A DNA stretch of 64,000 bases from Voacanga thouarsii (Eukaryota; Streptophyta; Magnoliopsida; Gentianales; Apocynaceae). The stretch is from contig JANUWF010001220.1 in the NCBI GenBank assembly GCA_026120185.1, forward strand, positions 1,116,001 to 1,180,000, written 5' to 3'. Under the pieces are notes generated by a model. The model saw only the letters and a program-made list of their open reading frames with translations, was not told the DNA's origin and searched no databases. The translations under genes and the position numbers were made by a program. Positions within the stretch are counted from its first letter, which is position 1. The number at the start of each line of letters is the position of its first letter. Of this stretch, positions 49,809 to 62,141 are shown in pieces.

Positions 49809-50652
49809 GGCCTAGTTTGGGAGTTTAAAAAAGGAGAGAAAAGAAGAGAAATGGAGAGAAGTGACTTTTCTTCTCTTATTTGGCAGAATTTCTATGGAAA
49901 GAAAAGAAGAGAATTGGAGTGATTTGGGATCACTCCTACAGCCAGAATGGTTTCTCTCCAAATCGGAGAGAAACAACTGGAAGAGAATTGTACTTGAAGT
50001 TTTTCTTTTTTAATGACAAATTTACCCCTTGCAATAACAACTCGTTTCCTTCTCTTCTAACTTGTCGTGCTGCCTCCATTGCTGTGGGTTTACTGCTGCC
50101 ACCATCATCACTACTGTAAGTGAGGCTTGTGGAAGGAGACAGAGAATTGAATGGGTTAAAGATGAAAGAATTAGTGAAATTTTATGCTTGATTGAGTAGA
50201 TAATTACTCAGAAATTTTGTGATTAAGATTGAAAGAGAAAGAAGTGCAGAGATGGTGGCGGTAGTTTTGATGGGGTGATGAAATTTACAAATGTAGAAGT
50301 TTAGAGGAAGGGGATGACTGCGGAGGGATGTGGAAACATGGTGGAATGGCTACAATTGAGCTTTGACGATAGTAGAAGGCAAGGGGTGATGAAATGTATA
50401 GAAGTAGAAGTTCAGTGGAAGGGGATGACTCTGGAGGGATGTGGAAACACGGTAGAAGGCAAGGGGCAATTTTGTAAAATCACATATTTTCTCTTCTTTT
50501 CTCTCTAAACTCCTAAATAAAAAGAGAACTCTTCTTTTCTTTTCTCTCCTAAACTCTCAAACAACTTTAAACATATACAACTTCTCTTCTTTTCTCTCAT
50601 AACTTAAAATTTCTCTTCTTTTCTTTTCTCTTCTAAACTTGCAAACTATCCC
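49809..50652. mobile_element. PIF/Harbinger-type MITE (844 bp)
   Basis: Ends GGCCTAGTTTGGGAGTTT and (reverse complement of the right end) GGGATAGTTTGCAAGTTT form an imperfect terminal inverted repeat that extends into GAGAGAAAAGAAGAG-like sequence. It is flanked by TAA on both sides (49806-49808 and 50653-50655), the usual 3-bp target of this superfamily. There is no transposase. A tandem duplication with a 111-base period (starting 50272 and 50383) lies inside. Confidence 0.7.
50272..50460 (+). repeat. Tandem duplication inside the Harbinger-type MITE
   Basis: GGGGTGATGAAAT... TAGAAG... GGAAGGGGATGACT... GGAGGGATGTGGAAAC appears twice, 111 bases apart, the second copy partial. Confidence 0.75.
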
Positions 50653-51274
50653 TAAGTGTTAGATTTAGTCTAAATTTTTGCTAGGGCAGTTTACCGTTGC
50701 TAATATCTCACTGATGGTGAGAGTTTTGCAACAACAAAAATTCAAAGCAAAAAATTTAACACACCGTAGCTAAACTATTGCTAATTTCTATGGATTTGGC
50801 TACGGCAAAATTATGTATCTAAACCATCGCTAATAATTGCTAGGATTTAGCTACGGGATTGAATTCAAAACCAAAAATTTTAATGGTCATAGCTAAACTC
50901 TCGCTATTTTCTAGGGTTTAGCTATGGTATTTAATTCAAAACCAAAAATTATAATGGACGTAGCCAAACCCTAGCAATTAGAGAGGGATTAGCTATGGCC
51001 GTTTTACATTATATTCCAATTTAACAAAAATATAATACACATAATATTGAAAATAATATTTACCGCTTATAAAATATATTTTATAGGTAAAAATTATCCA
51101 GGTTACCTTGAATAATAAATAAATTATATATGGTATGTATGTGTATACACACACACACACACATACATAGTGATTGTTAGAGTATTATAAATCTAATTAT
51201 CATATGTCATAATTGATTGTATATAGTATACTACACATTATATAGTATAATTAATAATGTATCATATATATGTG

Positions 51275-51299
51275 TACACACACACACACACACACACAT
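51275..51299. repeat. (AC)n microsatellite
   Basis: About 12 units; a similar shorter run lies at 51147-51163. Confidence 0.85.
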
Positions 51300-51433
51300 A
51301 TATATGTATGTATATTCCACTTAATAATGCCTTTTCGCATATTCTATTAATCAATTTAATAAAGTAAAAACTAACATAGTATATAATATATTTATATACT
51401 ATACTTATAGTTACTTTAGATACGTATTATACA

Positions 51434-51436
<3 letters not shown>

Positions 51437-51471
<35 letters not shown>
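51437..51471. repeat. (TA)n microsatellite
   Basis: About 17 units, followed by a (TG)n stretch near 51484. Confidence 0.9.
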
Positions 51472-51473
<2 letters not shown>

Positions 51474-51899
51474 TATATATTAGTGTGTGTGTGTATGTGT
51501 GTGTGTATATATTTATATATTAATACATGTTAATGTATATGAGTGAGTATACATATGATAGTGTATATATATCTAATATTATAATAATCATATACTATAA
51601 CTATACATATATTCACATATATATGAAATCAAACATTGAAATTTTTGTATTTAATTTTTAAGATTAACGACGGATTTGCGAGGGAAGAGGGTACCATCTC
51701 TAAATAGCGATGGAATAGCAATGGTTTTGTGACGGCTTAGGGTACCGTAGCTAAGGCGTCACTATTTAGAGAAGATACCCTATTCCCTCGCAAATCTATC
51801 GTAAAATTTGCGACGGTTAAGTGACGAACTTCACAATGTTCAATATTAATGTATAATTACCTAAATTTGTGATGGTTTTACGACGGCTAATAGAATATT

Positions 51900-51902
<3 letters not shown>

Positions 51903-51943
<41 letters not shown>
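51903..51943. repeat. (TA)n microsatellite
   Basis: About 20 units within the CACTA end region. Confidence 0.9.
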
Positions 51944-51946
<3 letters not shown>

Positions 51947-52138
51947 CACATATATTCGGACTTTGGATTCCCGTCATAATACCGTTGCTAATTAGAAATG
52001 ATTGTTTTATCGTCGCTAATTAGCAACGGCTCTGCAACAATTGGTCAAATCGTTCTCACTATTTTATTGTCATCACTGTATTGTCGCAAATTTGAGATGG
52101 CAAAACAGCCATCGCTAATGCCGTGTTTTCTTTTAGTG

Positions 52139-52480
52139 AAATACGTTTATACTATGAAGTGAGATGATTAATCACTAGCTAAAGGTAAGATATTCCCTAT
52201 TTGTAATTCATAGTATAATAACATTTTTTCTAAAGATATTCCTATTCTTATTATCCGGTTAAGAATAAACATTTATGTGTTAAGTAACCCATGATCCATA
52301 CCTTATTGTGAACGACTTCGATTCACATGGACCACTTACTTAAACACAATGGGTCTTTTTCAACAAAAATCGTGCTAAGTAAATTAAAATAAAATTACAC
52401 AAATAAAATTGAGAATAAAGCTTTTATTTATTAATTAAAATTTACATTAGATACATAGTTTGAGGACATACATTTCAACA
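52139..52480 (-). repeat. Copia-3 3' LTR, truncated
   Basis: On the minus strand it starts TGTTGAAATGTATGTCCTCA beside a purine tract (GCAAGTGGGAGAT, 52481-52493) and matches the 5' LTR (TAAAGGTAAG..., GATCCATACCTTA). It is cut at 52138 by the CACTA end; the rest of the LTR is missing. Confidence 0.8.
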
Positions 52481-52493
52481 ATCTCCCACTTGC

Positions 52494-55050
52494 ATTCTAA
52501 ACTATGTAAGCCCATAGGTGCTTACCCCTATGACATCTAAGTGTTTTCTGAAGACTTTCTGTGCCAAAGGCTTGGTGAATGGATCTATTAGATTATTTTT
52601 TGAGGCTATCTGTTCCATCACAATTTCACGTCTCTAAATGAATTCCCGGATCAGGTGTTATTTCCTCTTGATATACTTTCCCTTTTTGTAGTTCCTTAGT
52701 TCTTTAGATTGTGAGATAGCTCCTGAGTTGTCACAATACAGTGCAATTGACTTGTCCATCTATAGTACAAATCCAAGTTTTAAAAGAAACTTTCAAAACC
52801 AAATAGCTTCCTTAAATGCCTTTAAAGCTGCTACACACTCAGCTTCCATGGTCGAGAAAACAATATAAGATTGCTTGATAATTCTCCATGAAATAGTTCT
52901 TCCAAATAAGGTAAAGACATATCCACTAGTAGATTTTATTTCATCCTTATCCACCTAGAAGTCTGAGTCGTATATCCGTTTAGAACTAAATCTTCGACTT
53001 TGTAAACTAGCCTATAATTCCTCATTCCCTTAAGGTATTTGAATATATACTTTACAACTTACCAATAAACCTCATTGGGGTTTGACTAATATCTACTAAC
53101 TACGCTTACAACAAAACCGATATCAGACTTCATACACAACATGACTTCTCATAGTCAAAATATAGAGAATCATACTCATTATGTCTTTCTCTTTTTGTGT
53201 CTTAGGACACTCTTTCGAAGAGAGAGATAACCTATGTTTGCAAGAGATCTATACCCCTTTGCATGAGTCCAGGCTGAACTTGGTCAATATCTTGTCAATG
53301 TATGTAATTTGGAATAAACCTAACATTCTCTTTTTCCTATTTTTAAGAATTTTAATCCCGAGAATGTAACTAGCTTCTCCAAAAATTTTCATATTGAATT
53401 ACTAGAAAGCTAAACCTTTATAGATAACAATTTCTATACATTGCTACAAATGAGTAGAGCTTTATCCACATATAATATAAGAAAAATCATATTTAAATCT
53501 TCTAATTTCTTGTACATGCATGGTACATTCTTGTTTTGAATAAATCCATAAGATTTTATAGTCTCGTCAAAATGAATGTCTCATACTCTTGATATCTACT
53601 TGAGTCCATAAATGGACTTCTTAAGCTTACAAATTATGTGTTCTTGGCCTTTTGCAACAAAACCTTCTAGTTGAGATATTTAAATATCTTCATTAAGATG
53701 GCCATTAAGAAAGACTATCTTGACATCTATTTGCCATATCTCGTAGTCGTAATGATATATGATGGTAAAAAAAAAAAATATAGATGGACTTAAACATGGC
53801 TACTAGAAAAAATATTTCCTTATAGTCGATTCCCTTTTTTTTAGTATAACCTTTTGCCACCAGCCTAACTTTAAATGTTTCTACCTTTTCATCTGCTTCT
53901 CTTTTTCTCTTGTATACCTACTTACACTCTATGGGTTTATCTCTCTAGGTGAAGCTATAAGATTCCAGGTCTGATTGAAGTACATTGACTCAATCTTGGC
54001 TTTCATTGCTTCATGCTACATGTCTGTATTAGCACTAGCAATAGCCACGTCGTATCTAGTAGGATCTTGTTCTAGATGGTTAGAAATTAGATCAAAGACC
54101 TCTTATGTATACCTTTCTGGAGCTCTAGATACTCTTTCACTATGAAGAGACTTCTTTTGCACAGGAATTTTAGGTTGTGCCTCTTCTTGTTCCATAATTA
54201 GGTTACTGAAAATTAACTTAGAAGATAACTTTTCCTTCAGTTCTATTTTGGTTGAACCTTTAGTGGATTTACGTTGTTCATCTTCCAAGTATCTAACATT
54301 GGTATTTACAAGTACTTTCTGCTCTTTTAGATGATAAAAGTACCTACCTTTTAGTCTTTTTGGATATCCAACAAAATAACACAATTTTGATATTGGTTCT
54401 GATTTATCTCCCTTGATCAGTACATAAGTAGGATAACCCCATATCCTAAGATGATTTAGACTTAACTTTCATCTAGTTGAAAGCTACCAAGTTCAGAATG
54501 TATATCGCTATCTTTAGGGCATATCCCAAAAGAAATTGAAAGAGTTGCATGAGACATCATACTTCGGACTATTTTCATCAATATCATATTCTTTCTCTCA
54601 GTTATTTCATTATGCTAGGGTATTCTAGGAGCACTGAGCTGAGACACTATCCCATGATATATCACGTAGTCCCTACACTCACCTAGGAGATATTTTTTAC
54701 CACGATTCGATTGAAAGATTTTGATTAGTTTACCTATTCGACGCTCCACCTCAACCTTATACTTTTTGAACTTTTTAAAAGAGTCAGACTTATGCCTTAT
54801 AAGAAAAATATAACCATTCCTTATACAATTATCTATAAACATGATAAAATACTCAAAACCTCCCTTTATTGTTGTGGATAAAGAACCACACACATAAGTA
54901 TGAACTAAACTCAATATTTCTTTGGCTTTATCTGCCTTTTAGGTAACAGACCTTTTAGTCATCTTCCACATAAGGCATGATTCATACTGAAAATAACTTT
55001 TCAATCTTAATGAATTTAAAGGTCTATCATAGATTAACCTCTAAATCCTA
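52494..55050 (-). pseudogene. Copia-3 pol (integrase, reverse transcriptase, RNase H), broken
   Basis: In coding order: integrase core GGFEYFIMFIDNCIRNGYIF, FQSNRGKKYLLGECRDYVIY and GIVSQLSAP (54615-54914); integrase end CYFVGYPKRLKGRYFYHLKE with KVLVNTNVRYLEDE (54103-54384); decayed reverse transcriptase, in which the catalytic YVDD reads ILYVDKALL (about 53440-53480); and RNase H text VFSTMEAECVAALKAFKE (about 52815-52865). Stops and shifts occur throughout. The change of the second catalytic Asp to Lys alone would abolish reverse transcription. Confidence 0.82.
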
Positions 55051-55590
55051 ATTGAGTTAATGTGACCTAAACTTAAATATCATATATATGAGTTATTAAT
55101 ATTTTCATTCCTCTTCTTATTTACAGGTTTACTTTGAGCATTGTTTGCTTGATTGTTAATAGGATTTATGAAGAATAAATTTCTATATATGTGCCCAGTA
55201 CATAAAACATTTCCACATCTATTGATAGAAATACCAGAATAGAAAGAAATAAAATATCCATAATTAACAAGCTTTGCAACTAAAACCAAATTCTATCTAA
55301 AACTAGGTACATACAAAATATCCTTCAATAAAAGATTTTATTACAATAAAAAACTAGTTCCAGATCTCCCACTGCTCTAGCCCATACTTATGCTCCATTT
55401 CCCACATGAAGACCGTGCTCGCCTTTCCTGAGTTGCCTTATCTTTCTAAACCTCTGCAAGGAGTTACATATATAGTTAGTGGTTCCAGAATAAACTATTA
55501 AAGTGGATGATGATCTAACTATTGTTATAGACTTAAGATAGTATGCATTACTTGTGGGGTTCTTCCTAGTTAAAAGATCTGAATACTCCT
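55051..55590 (-). pseudogene. Copia-3 protease and gag-pre-integrase, broken
   Basis: Includes LVAKLVNYGYFISFYSGISI and NVLCTGHIYRNLFFINPINN (55080-55289), nearly the same as Copia-2 (VAKLINQGYSVSFHSGISIS). The protease start near 55500 is recognisable only in pieces. Confidence 0.75.
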
Positions 55591-56355
55591 TTTTCTAGTG
55601 TCCCTTTTTGCTACATTTGAAGTATTTTCCCTTGGGCTTGTCTTTAGTCTGGGGCTGAGGCTAGGCTACTGACTTTCCTTTCTTCTTCTTGAACATTTAG
55701 GCTTAGACCCGATCCTTGAAGAAGCTTACTTAGCAATAAAAGCCTTAGACTGTAACCTCATGACTTTCTCCACTAGGAGCTCCTTTCTCAGTTCTATTAA
55801 AGTCATCTCTAATTTGTTCATATTGTAATTCAACTTGAACTGCAAGAATAAGTCCGGCAAAGTCTTGAAGACCATGTCCACTTGGCTTTTGGGGTTAATA
55901 GTGGCCCCCAAGACTTCAGTCTCTTCAAAAACAGCAATCATTTTGAGCATGTACTCTCTGACTAATGCTCTCTCAGCCATCCTAGGGTTCATGATCTCCC
56001 TAAAAGTCTTCTGCCTCGTGGGCTAGCTCTTGTCAGTGAATATAGTGGCCAATAATATGCTAATGTCTTAAGCAGTGGCCTTGTGCTCATGTTTGGATCG
56101 AAGCACATTTGACATAGAGGCTAACATATAGTAATGAGCCATCTCATCAGCTTTCTTTCATGCTTTTTTTGCCTGATGCTCTTCTTCAGTAGAACTCTCT
56201 CCAATCTCAAGATAGGGATCGTACTTGACATACTAATATTCTTCCACAACGAGTATTATATCCAAGTTCTTTTTCCAATCTATATAATTTGGACTCGTTA
56301 GCTTAATCGTTTTGAGAATAACAGCAAAAGGACTAAAGAAACCATCACCAACCAT
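55591..56355 (-). pseudogene. Copia-3 gag, broken
   Basis: The likely start is ATG at 56355 (MVGDGF...), matching MVGGSF of Copia-2. The body (55726-55992) reads ERALVREYMLKMIAVFEETE and FKLNYNMNKLEMTL. The zinc knuckle reads KCSKKGH, stop, KKEYSDL, with the stop codon at 55596-55598. This is the same site as the TAG at 38584 in Copia-2, and the 18 bases around it are identical in the two copies. The last Cys of the knuckle is Tyr here. Confidence 0.8.
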
Positions 56356-58166
56356 TTCTACAATTTGAAAAATAAAGGAAAATTCTCAGTTTGTGTAAAT
56401 ATAAACAAATAATTTGTGTACTTTGTCCCCATGTTATATCCAAATAATAGTTAACCTTTTTACTATTATCTATAGCATAAATAATTCGGCTCTTCGAAAA
56501 ACTGACATAATTTCATAGGAAAATTAATAGTTTTCTAAGCTAAACGTGTTAACCACAACTAATCGATTACCCTTCTAGGTAATGATCTAAAAGATAACTC
56601 CATCAATAGGTTGATCATTTTTTCTCATTTCCTATGGACAAACTTCTCACTACAACCCCCAACGTAAGTTAGCTAATTATAGCATGTATCCTGAGTATCA
56701 ATTATGTCCATCCATTAGTTTTAGATCTTTGTAGAATCTCCATCCTATACGAGTTCACTCTCTGGGTGATGCAAGAAGACCCAAGATCTCTAATAAGGAA
56801 TGTGATAGAAGCTATGGGGCTGTTAGAACCTCTCTCCCACTTAATCTTTTAAAATAAGAATTTTTTGAAAAATGTCCTTTTGAAAATTTCCATTAAGTTT
56901 TCCCTTAACTCACATACAATATCTAAACCCATAAAATCTCTATATCAAGTTAATACCCTTTGAGAGATTTATCATTGACTAATTTTATTTAAGTTAAAAA
57001 TTTAATGATTTCAAAAAAAAAATTCCATTAAAAAACTTTCTTAAGACTTTGGTCTCTAGTTTTATAATGAAAACATTTTTAATAAAAATAATTAAATTGG
57101 TTTCCATTAACTTAAACAAAATACCTAAATCCAAATATTCTCTGTCAAGGATACAAAACCTTTAAGAGAATAAACAAGGATTAATTTTCTTCCAAATTAA
57201 TAAACCTTTTAATTAAAAAATATTTTTCCTTGTCAATTTATTTTTTTTTTAGACTTTGATACTAAAAAACGTGTACTTAGGTTAATGCTAAAAAGGAAAA
57301 ATAATGCTCGAAAAACTATAGACGCTTTTCATATCTTTTCTATCCTTTTAAATCCTAAGTGGTCAAATAACAAATTAAACACATTAATTTAATTTAATTA
57401 ATGGTCTTGTTTAATCCTAATTCATTTACTACGTTTTATATGCAAAATATTTCAATAAATATAACTATTGTATAAAAGTAACATCGTGTGGTATGGGACC
57501 CAAAACAAAAAAAAGAAAAAAATACATAAGAAAAACTACACTATTTTCAGAAGGCTCTTGGACCCAACCCAATTTGTTTCCAAAACCCAAACCCGCAGCA
57601 AAATAGGCTAAATCACAGCCCACTAAAGAGAGCAAGCAACGGTAGGCTCAACCCAAGCCGGTCACCCACTTACCTTGTGGTGTCTCATAGCCGGCTTGTG
57701 GCTTGGTAAGGTTGGTCACCCATTTTGCTTTAAGGCAAAGCCGGTCGGCAGCTAGAACAAGTTGATTGTCAGTTGCTTTCAAAGCAAGCTAGTTCGCAAC
57801 TTGCTCTGTCCAGACACTAGCTAACCCCTAAATCTGCCTTGTTTTCTTCATTTTTCCTCCATTCTTTTTCCATCTTCTTCGTTGGTCTTCATCCAGAAAA
57901 GTCTCCAAGCATCGATTGATTTACATCAACACAATGAGATTTGAATTTCTCAGAAAAACAATGGCCTATGCCCATAATTTTCAGGCTTACACGAGATCTT
58001 AACAAAAACTATTAAATTGTTACAGGAGCCTGTGCATCCACCCACGAGGCTTATATTTATTCTACCCATACCCAAAAAACATGAGGGATCATAGTAGGCA
58101 ACCAGCAAATTAATTCTGGCTAATTTTATTAACCTAAGCATGCATCTATATTTGCCAAAAACCAAT
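56356..58166 (-). other. Copia-3 untranslated leader
   Basis: About 1.8 kb between primer site and gag; no coding sequence recognised. Short GC-richer repeats with CCGGCTTG/GGTTGGTCACCC lie near 57640-57760. Confidence 0.6.
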
Positions 58167-58178
58167 GCTCTAATACCA
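58167..58178 (-). promoter_or_regulatory. Copia-3 primer-binding site
   Basis: On the minus strand TGGTATTAGAGC, one base off the initiator-Met-tRNA match seen in Copia-2 (TGGTATCAGAGC). Confidence 0.85.
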
Positions 58179-58180
58179 CA

Positions 58181-59099
58181 TGAAAGTGGATCACGACAAA
58201 CAAAACAACAGAAACAAGCACAATAGAGTTTAAAATTTTTACCCCTTCATTTTAGAACCTTGATAATCTGCTTAGGAAGTACTGGAATACTTTGTTGTTC
58301 AACCACTACTTAGGAATTACTTTATTATACTAATACCTCTCTAAATAACATTTACCATCCTTAGACCTCTAATCCAATAATCCACAATTTTTTGAAATGT
58401 TTCTATTTTACTAGGGAGCTACCCATAAGCAAACATCCAAGTCATGTGTCCTGGGACCCTAGATCTATAGACTATTCGGACAGTCATAAAGGGTGATATC
58501 TCTAACAGGAGCATATAAGCTTTCTTATATGAATCTATCTTAATTAACTGGTCACATATACCCAACATACAAGTATATTGGTCTTATAATAGAACCTCAC
58601 CTACTGTATATTAAAGTACGTGCTTCCAGCTTCGCTAGACCACCAACTCGTACTCAAGCCATAAGGTATAAGTCTACGTTGTAGTTGTAGTAGTCCAAGT
58701 TTCTATTGATTTAGTACTTTGAGAAACTACTAATACGGGTTCAGTTCTATGTAGTTAATATATACTTATACTATGAAGTGAGAAGACTACTCACTAGTTA
58801 AAGGTAAGCCATTAATCATTTAGGATTCATAGTATAATAACTTTTATCCTAACATGATTCCTATTGTCATTATCTGATTAAGAACAAATATTTATGTGTT
58901 AAGTAACCTATGATCCATACCTTACTATAAACGACCTCCATTCACATGGACCACTTATTTAAATATAATGGGTATTTTCTAACAAAAATCATACTAAATA
59001 AATTAAAGTAAAATGACACAAAGAAAATTGAAAATAAAATTTTCATTTATTAATTCAAATATACACCAGATACGTAGTTTGAGGGCATACATTCCAACA
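58181..59099 (-). repeat. Copia-3 5' LTR
   Basis: 919 bp, minus strand, beginning TGTTGGAATGTATGCCCTCA at 59099 and ending CCACTTTCA at 58181, two bases from the primer site. It shares blocks with the longer Copia-2-family LTRs (GACCACCAACTCGTACTCAAG) but is about half as long. Confidence 0.82.
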
Positions 59100-60723
59100 A
59101 ATATCTCACATTTAAATTGTCTTTCAATTAATATTTATTAATTTTTAGTAAAATGCTAGCAAAGAGAGATAGGTACCGACTTTAGTTTTATCAAGCTCTT
59201 CAGACAGACCCACATGTTTCAGGACGGGCCTAAGAAAGGCAAGTTTACTAGTAAATGATCATGAAGGACAATGGTAAGACTGCACAATTTATATGTTTTA
59301 AGTTTAACATTATTTAAGTTTTTAAATATATTGTATTTTTTTTCTTTTTTTTCATTTTTATAGGATAATGTCACCGTCATCATGGAGAGCTATACGTACC
59401 CTGAATCTTAGATAGATTCAACTAGTAAAGTGGCTCCAAGTAGGGTGCCCAATGAGAAGGTACTATTCATCAAGGCTAAAGATAAAATCTTCAAAAAAGG
59501 GCGAGTATATAGATTGGGCTCTAAGTCTTCAAGGTGAGACAGAGGATGCAAGAGCCCACAACATCTAAGTCATCAACTACTTCTACTTTAGCTGATGTGA
59601 GCTAGTTACAGAGAGAGTTATATATGGAGAGGAAGAAGCAGGAGAGGGTTGAACATAAGGTCCAGATATAGCGGAGTCAATACCAAAGCTTAACAGATTA
59701 TTTGGCGCTTATGTTTTTGAATTTAAATCTACCTTCGTTGCCATCAATGTCACCTGTCTAGGAGGATGATATTGAGGGTGTTGAGGATGAGGTGGGCGTC
59801 GTCATTGGTCCGTCGGATTCACATGCTTATCTGCCAGGTCCATCCGATCCGCCCCCGACCCCTCTATCGGCTCTAATATCCGTACCGGTTACTACTTCTT
59901 TGTTTGGACATTTGGATTATATATCTATGTATTATTTATATTTTTAATTATCATATTTATTATACTATTTGACATGATTTTTTATTTAACTATTATATTG
60001 GTATAATTTTTATAATTCTATCTCACTACAGGTTTTTTTTTATATTTGGGAAAAATATCTCAAAATTATAATTTATTGGTGAGGGATTAGAGAGGGAAAA
60101 TATTTTTAAAATAAAAATATATTACCCATCGCTATTCACTCGCATGTTTGCGGGGGATTAGCAACGGAAATGTTTAAAAAAAGTAATATAAAACAAAATT
60201 TCGTAGCTACTTCCACACTAGGGATTAGCGGTGGACATGTTTAAAAGAGAATATAAAATAAAATTTCATAGCTAATCCCATGCTAATTTGCGAGGGATTA
60301 GCTCCGAAGTAAATTTGTGAGGGATTAGTGACAGAGGCATCTCTAATGCAAGTGTTCACAAAAATATGTGTCGCCAATCCCTTGCTGATTAGCATGGGAT
60401 TAGATGCAGACGTTTATATTCAATTATTTTTAAAATATTTCATCACTAATTGTACACTATTTTGCAAGGGATCAATGATAGATTTTCTAATTTCCCTCGC
60501 AAATCCGTCATGAAGTTACCTGCTAAATCTCTCTTGACTATGAAAAATTTCCCCGTAAATCCGTCACAATTGGTGATGAATTTCAGAATCCCTCGCTAAT
60601 ATTTTTGTTAGCATGGAAGATTACAGTGAGGAAGTTATCCCTCTATAGTCCATCACTAATTTTGTTTTAGTGTCGGATCAACAAGGGAATTGTCCCTCGC
60701 TAAATGCAACATTTCTTGTAGTG
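59100..60723 (+). mobile_element. CACTA remnant with En/Spm-type accessory coding sequence
   Basis: The right end at 60723 is CATTTCTTGTAGTG, the reverse of CACTACAAGAAATG, the classic plant CACTA terminus. Subterminal words such as GAGGGATTAG, GCGAGGG and TCGCTAAT recur on both strands at 60080-60720. Broken coding text at about 59380-59740 reads VAPSRVPNEKVLFIKAKDK and IFKKGRVYRLGSKSSR, as in Ptta/En-Spm plant transposon proteins, with stops. A Pro/Asp-rich tail (PGPSDPPPTPLS) follows. The left part is absent where Copia-3 begins. Confidence 0.65.
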
Positions 60724-61773
60724 GTTATGTATTTAGAACTAACCACGATATTTTATTTATTTGATGTATAAATTATTTGATCCCATAAAATTCTTAGTGA
60801 TTAAATAGTGACATCTATTAGATCTAAAATAATTTAGAGGTATATTTATTTATTTTGTTCGATTATATACACACATATACACGTTTTGTCAACATAAAAA
60901 TAAATTGTCACTTTTAGTGGTGTTTTTGAAAAAATTATTACATTATGTATTTAGAATTAGTCACAATATTTTAAATGTTTTAGCATGTTAAGAATCTTTA
61001 GACATACAATATTTAGTGGCTAATGATTGAAACATATGTTGATTATACCTTATTTTATTTTGGATACACTTTTTCCAATATAAAGATTAGTTAATATTTA
61101 TAAAGCAATATTTAATACTAATATATTATATGTTTAAGAGTTATCACAACCTTGTAAAGATGTGAAATCCTTTCTTTTTTTAAGGAATTATTAATTTATT
61201 ATGATTAGGAATAGAACATTGATACTTTAAGAGTGAAAGTTATCTAGTATTTAATTAAAATAAATAAGGATCAAGACGAAATAATTAAAGAGTTAAATCC
61301 CATGTTATTTAATATAACACAATGATAGTTGGAAGAATATTATTATTTTCTCTAGAGCGAGGGGCAAATAATGAAAACACAATTAAAATTTGAGAAGAAC
61401 GCAAGACTCAACATTTAGAGTTATAGTTTTTTCAATTAAATGTAAATCTATACTAAAGTATATTAAAGCTGGGCTAGAAGCCAGTGGATGCGACATCTGT
61501 CAATTTTCACCAGTTTCATTGGTTGTCATCTTGCCACGTAATGCCAGCTGTGTTGCCTTTTTAGTTACTATTTTGGCTGCCATTAGCTCATAGATTTCAA
61601 CAAAATGCCATTGTTATTCCAGAAATCTCTGAAATCAAAGAAACTTATACATAAATGCTTTGGGATAGTTGCTAAGCATCAGATCCCTTCCTATATTCTT
61701 AGCAGAGGTGCTCTGTATCTTCCCTTTAGCTTAGCCATAGATACATGCATGCAGAAGACAAAGTGTTTCAGAT
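60724..61773. other. Gene-free AT-rich stretch
   Basis: No gene or terminal repeat recognised. Confidence 0.5.
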
Positions 61774-61980
61774 ATGAGTAATGCGCCATGCCTACTAAAA
61801 AAGCCTATTACAATAGTTATAAATAGAGATACTAAAGGGCCTTTACAGACTCATACCAGAGTTCCTGAGCCATTTTTTATTAGCAAAAGGCTTACTAGAA
61901 GCTTTGAAGTAATGCCGCGGAATGTGAAAAGACAGAGAGTAGGGGAAGCAAATATTAGCACCTACAATTAATTTTGGGTT

Positions 61981-61983
<3 letters not shown>

Positions 61984-62038
<55 letters not shown>
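61984..62038. repeat. (CA)n microsatellite
   Basis: About 27 uninterrupted units. Confidence 0.95.
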
Positions 62039-62040
<2 letters not shown>

Positions 62041-62068
62041 AAGATGTTGATTGATTATTTCCAGTAGT

Positions 62069-62069
<1 letters not shown>

Positions 62070-62137
<68 letters not shown>
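62070..62137. repeat. (GA)n microsatellite
   Basis: About 33 units, in the presumed intron or 5' region of the RPA1-like pseudogene, 31 bases after the (CA)n tract. Confidence 0.95.

Positions 62138-62141
<4 letters not shown>

Larger units (their letters stand above)
50656..52138. mobile_element. CACTA (En/Spm-type) element end with palindromic subterminal repeats
   Basis: It ends at 52138 in CTTTTAGTG, the reverse of CACTAAAAGAAAACACGGC, a CACTA terminus. Subterminal words such as CGTAGCTAAA...TTTAGCTACGG (50760-51000) and TTGCGACGG/CGCTAAT recur in both orientations, typical of transposase-binding regions. The block at about 51663-51700 is an inverted copy of about 51765-51805. The middle is full of (TA)n, (CA)n and (TG)n. 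The left CACTA end was not found, and no transposase is visible. The right end abuts a cut LTR of Copia-3, implying insertion into that LTR. Confidence 0.65.
52139..59099 (-). mobile_element. Copia-3: nearly complete but dead LTR retrotransposon
   Basis: Read on the minus strand it has a 5' LTR (58181-59099), primer site (58167-58178), long leader, gag, protease, integrase, reverse transcriptase, RNase H, purine tract and a 3' LTR cut short (52139-52480) by the CACTA end. Gag and integrase match Copia-2 closely. Every coding block is broken. Confidence 0.85.

Noticed and set aside
50760..51000. CRISPR-like array of spaced repeats
   Set aside because: Repeats are imperfect and in both orientations, and sit beside a CACTA end in plant DNA.
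61843..62037. Minus-strand open frame coding for Cys-Val repeats
   Set aside because: Product of the (CA)n microsatellite.
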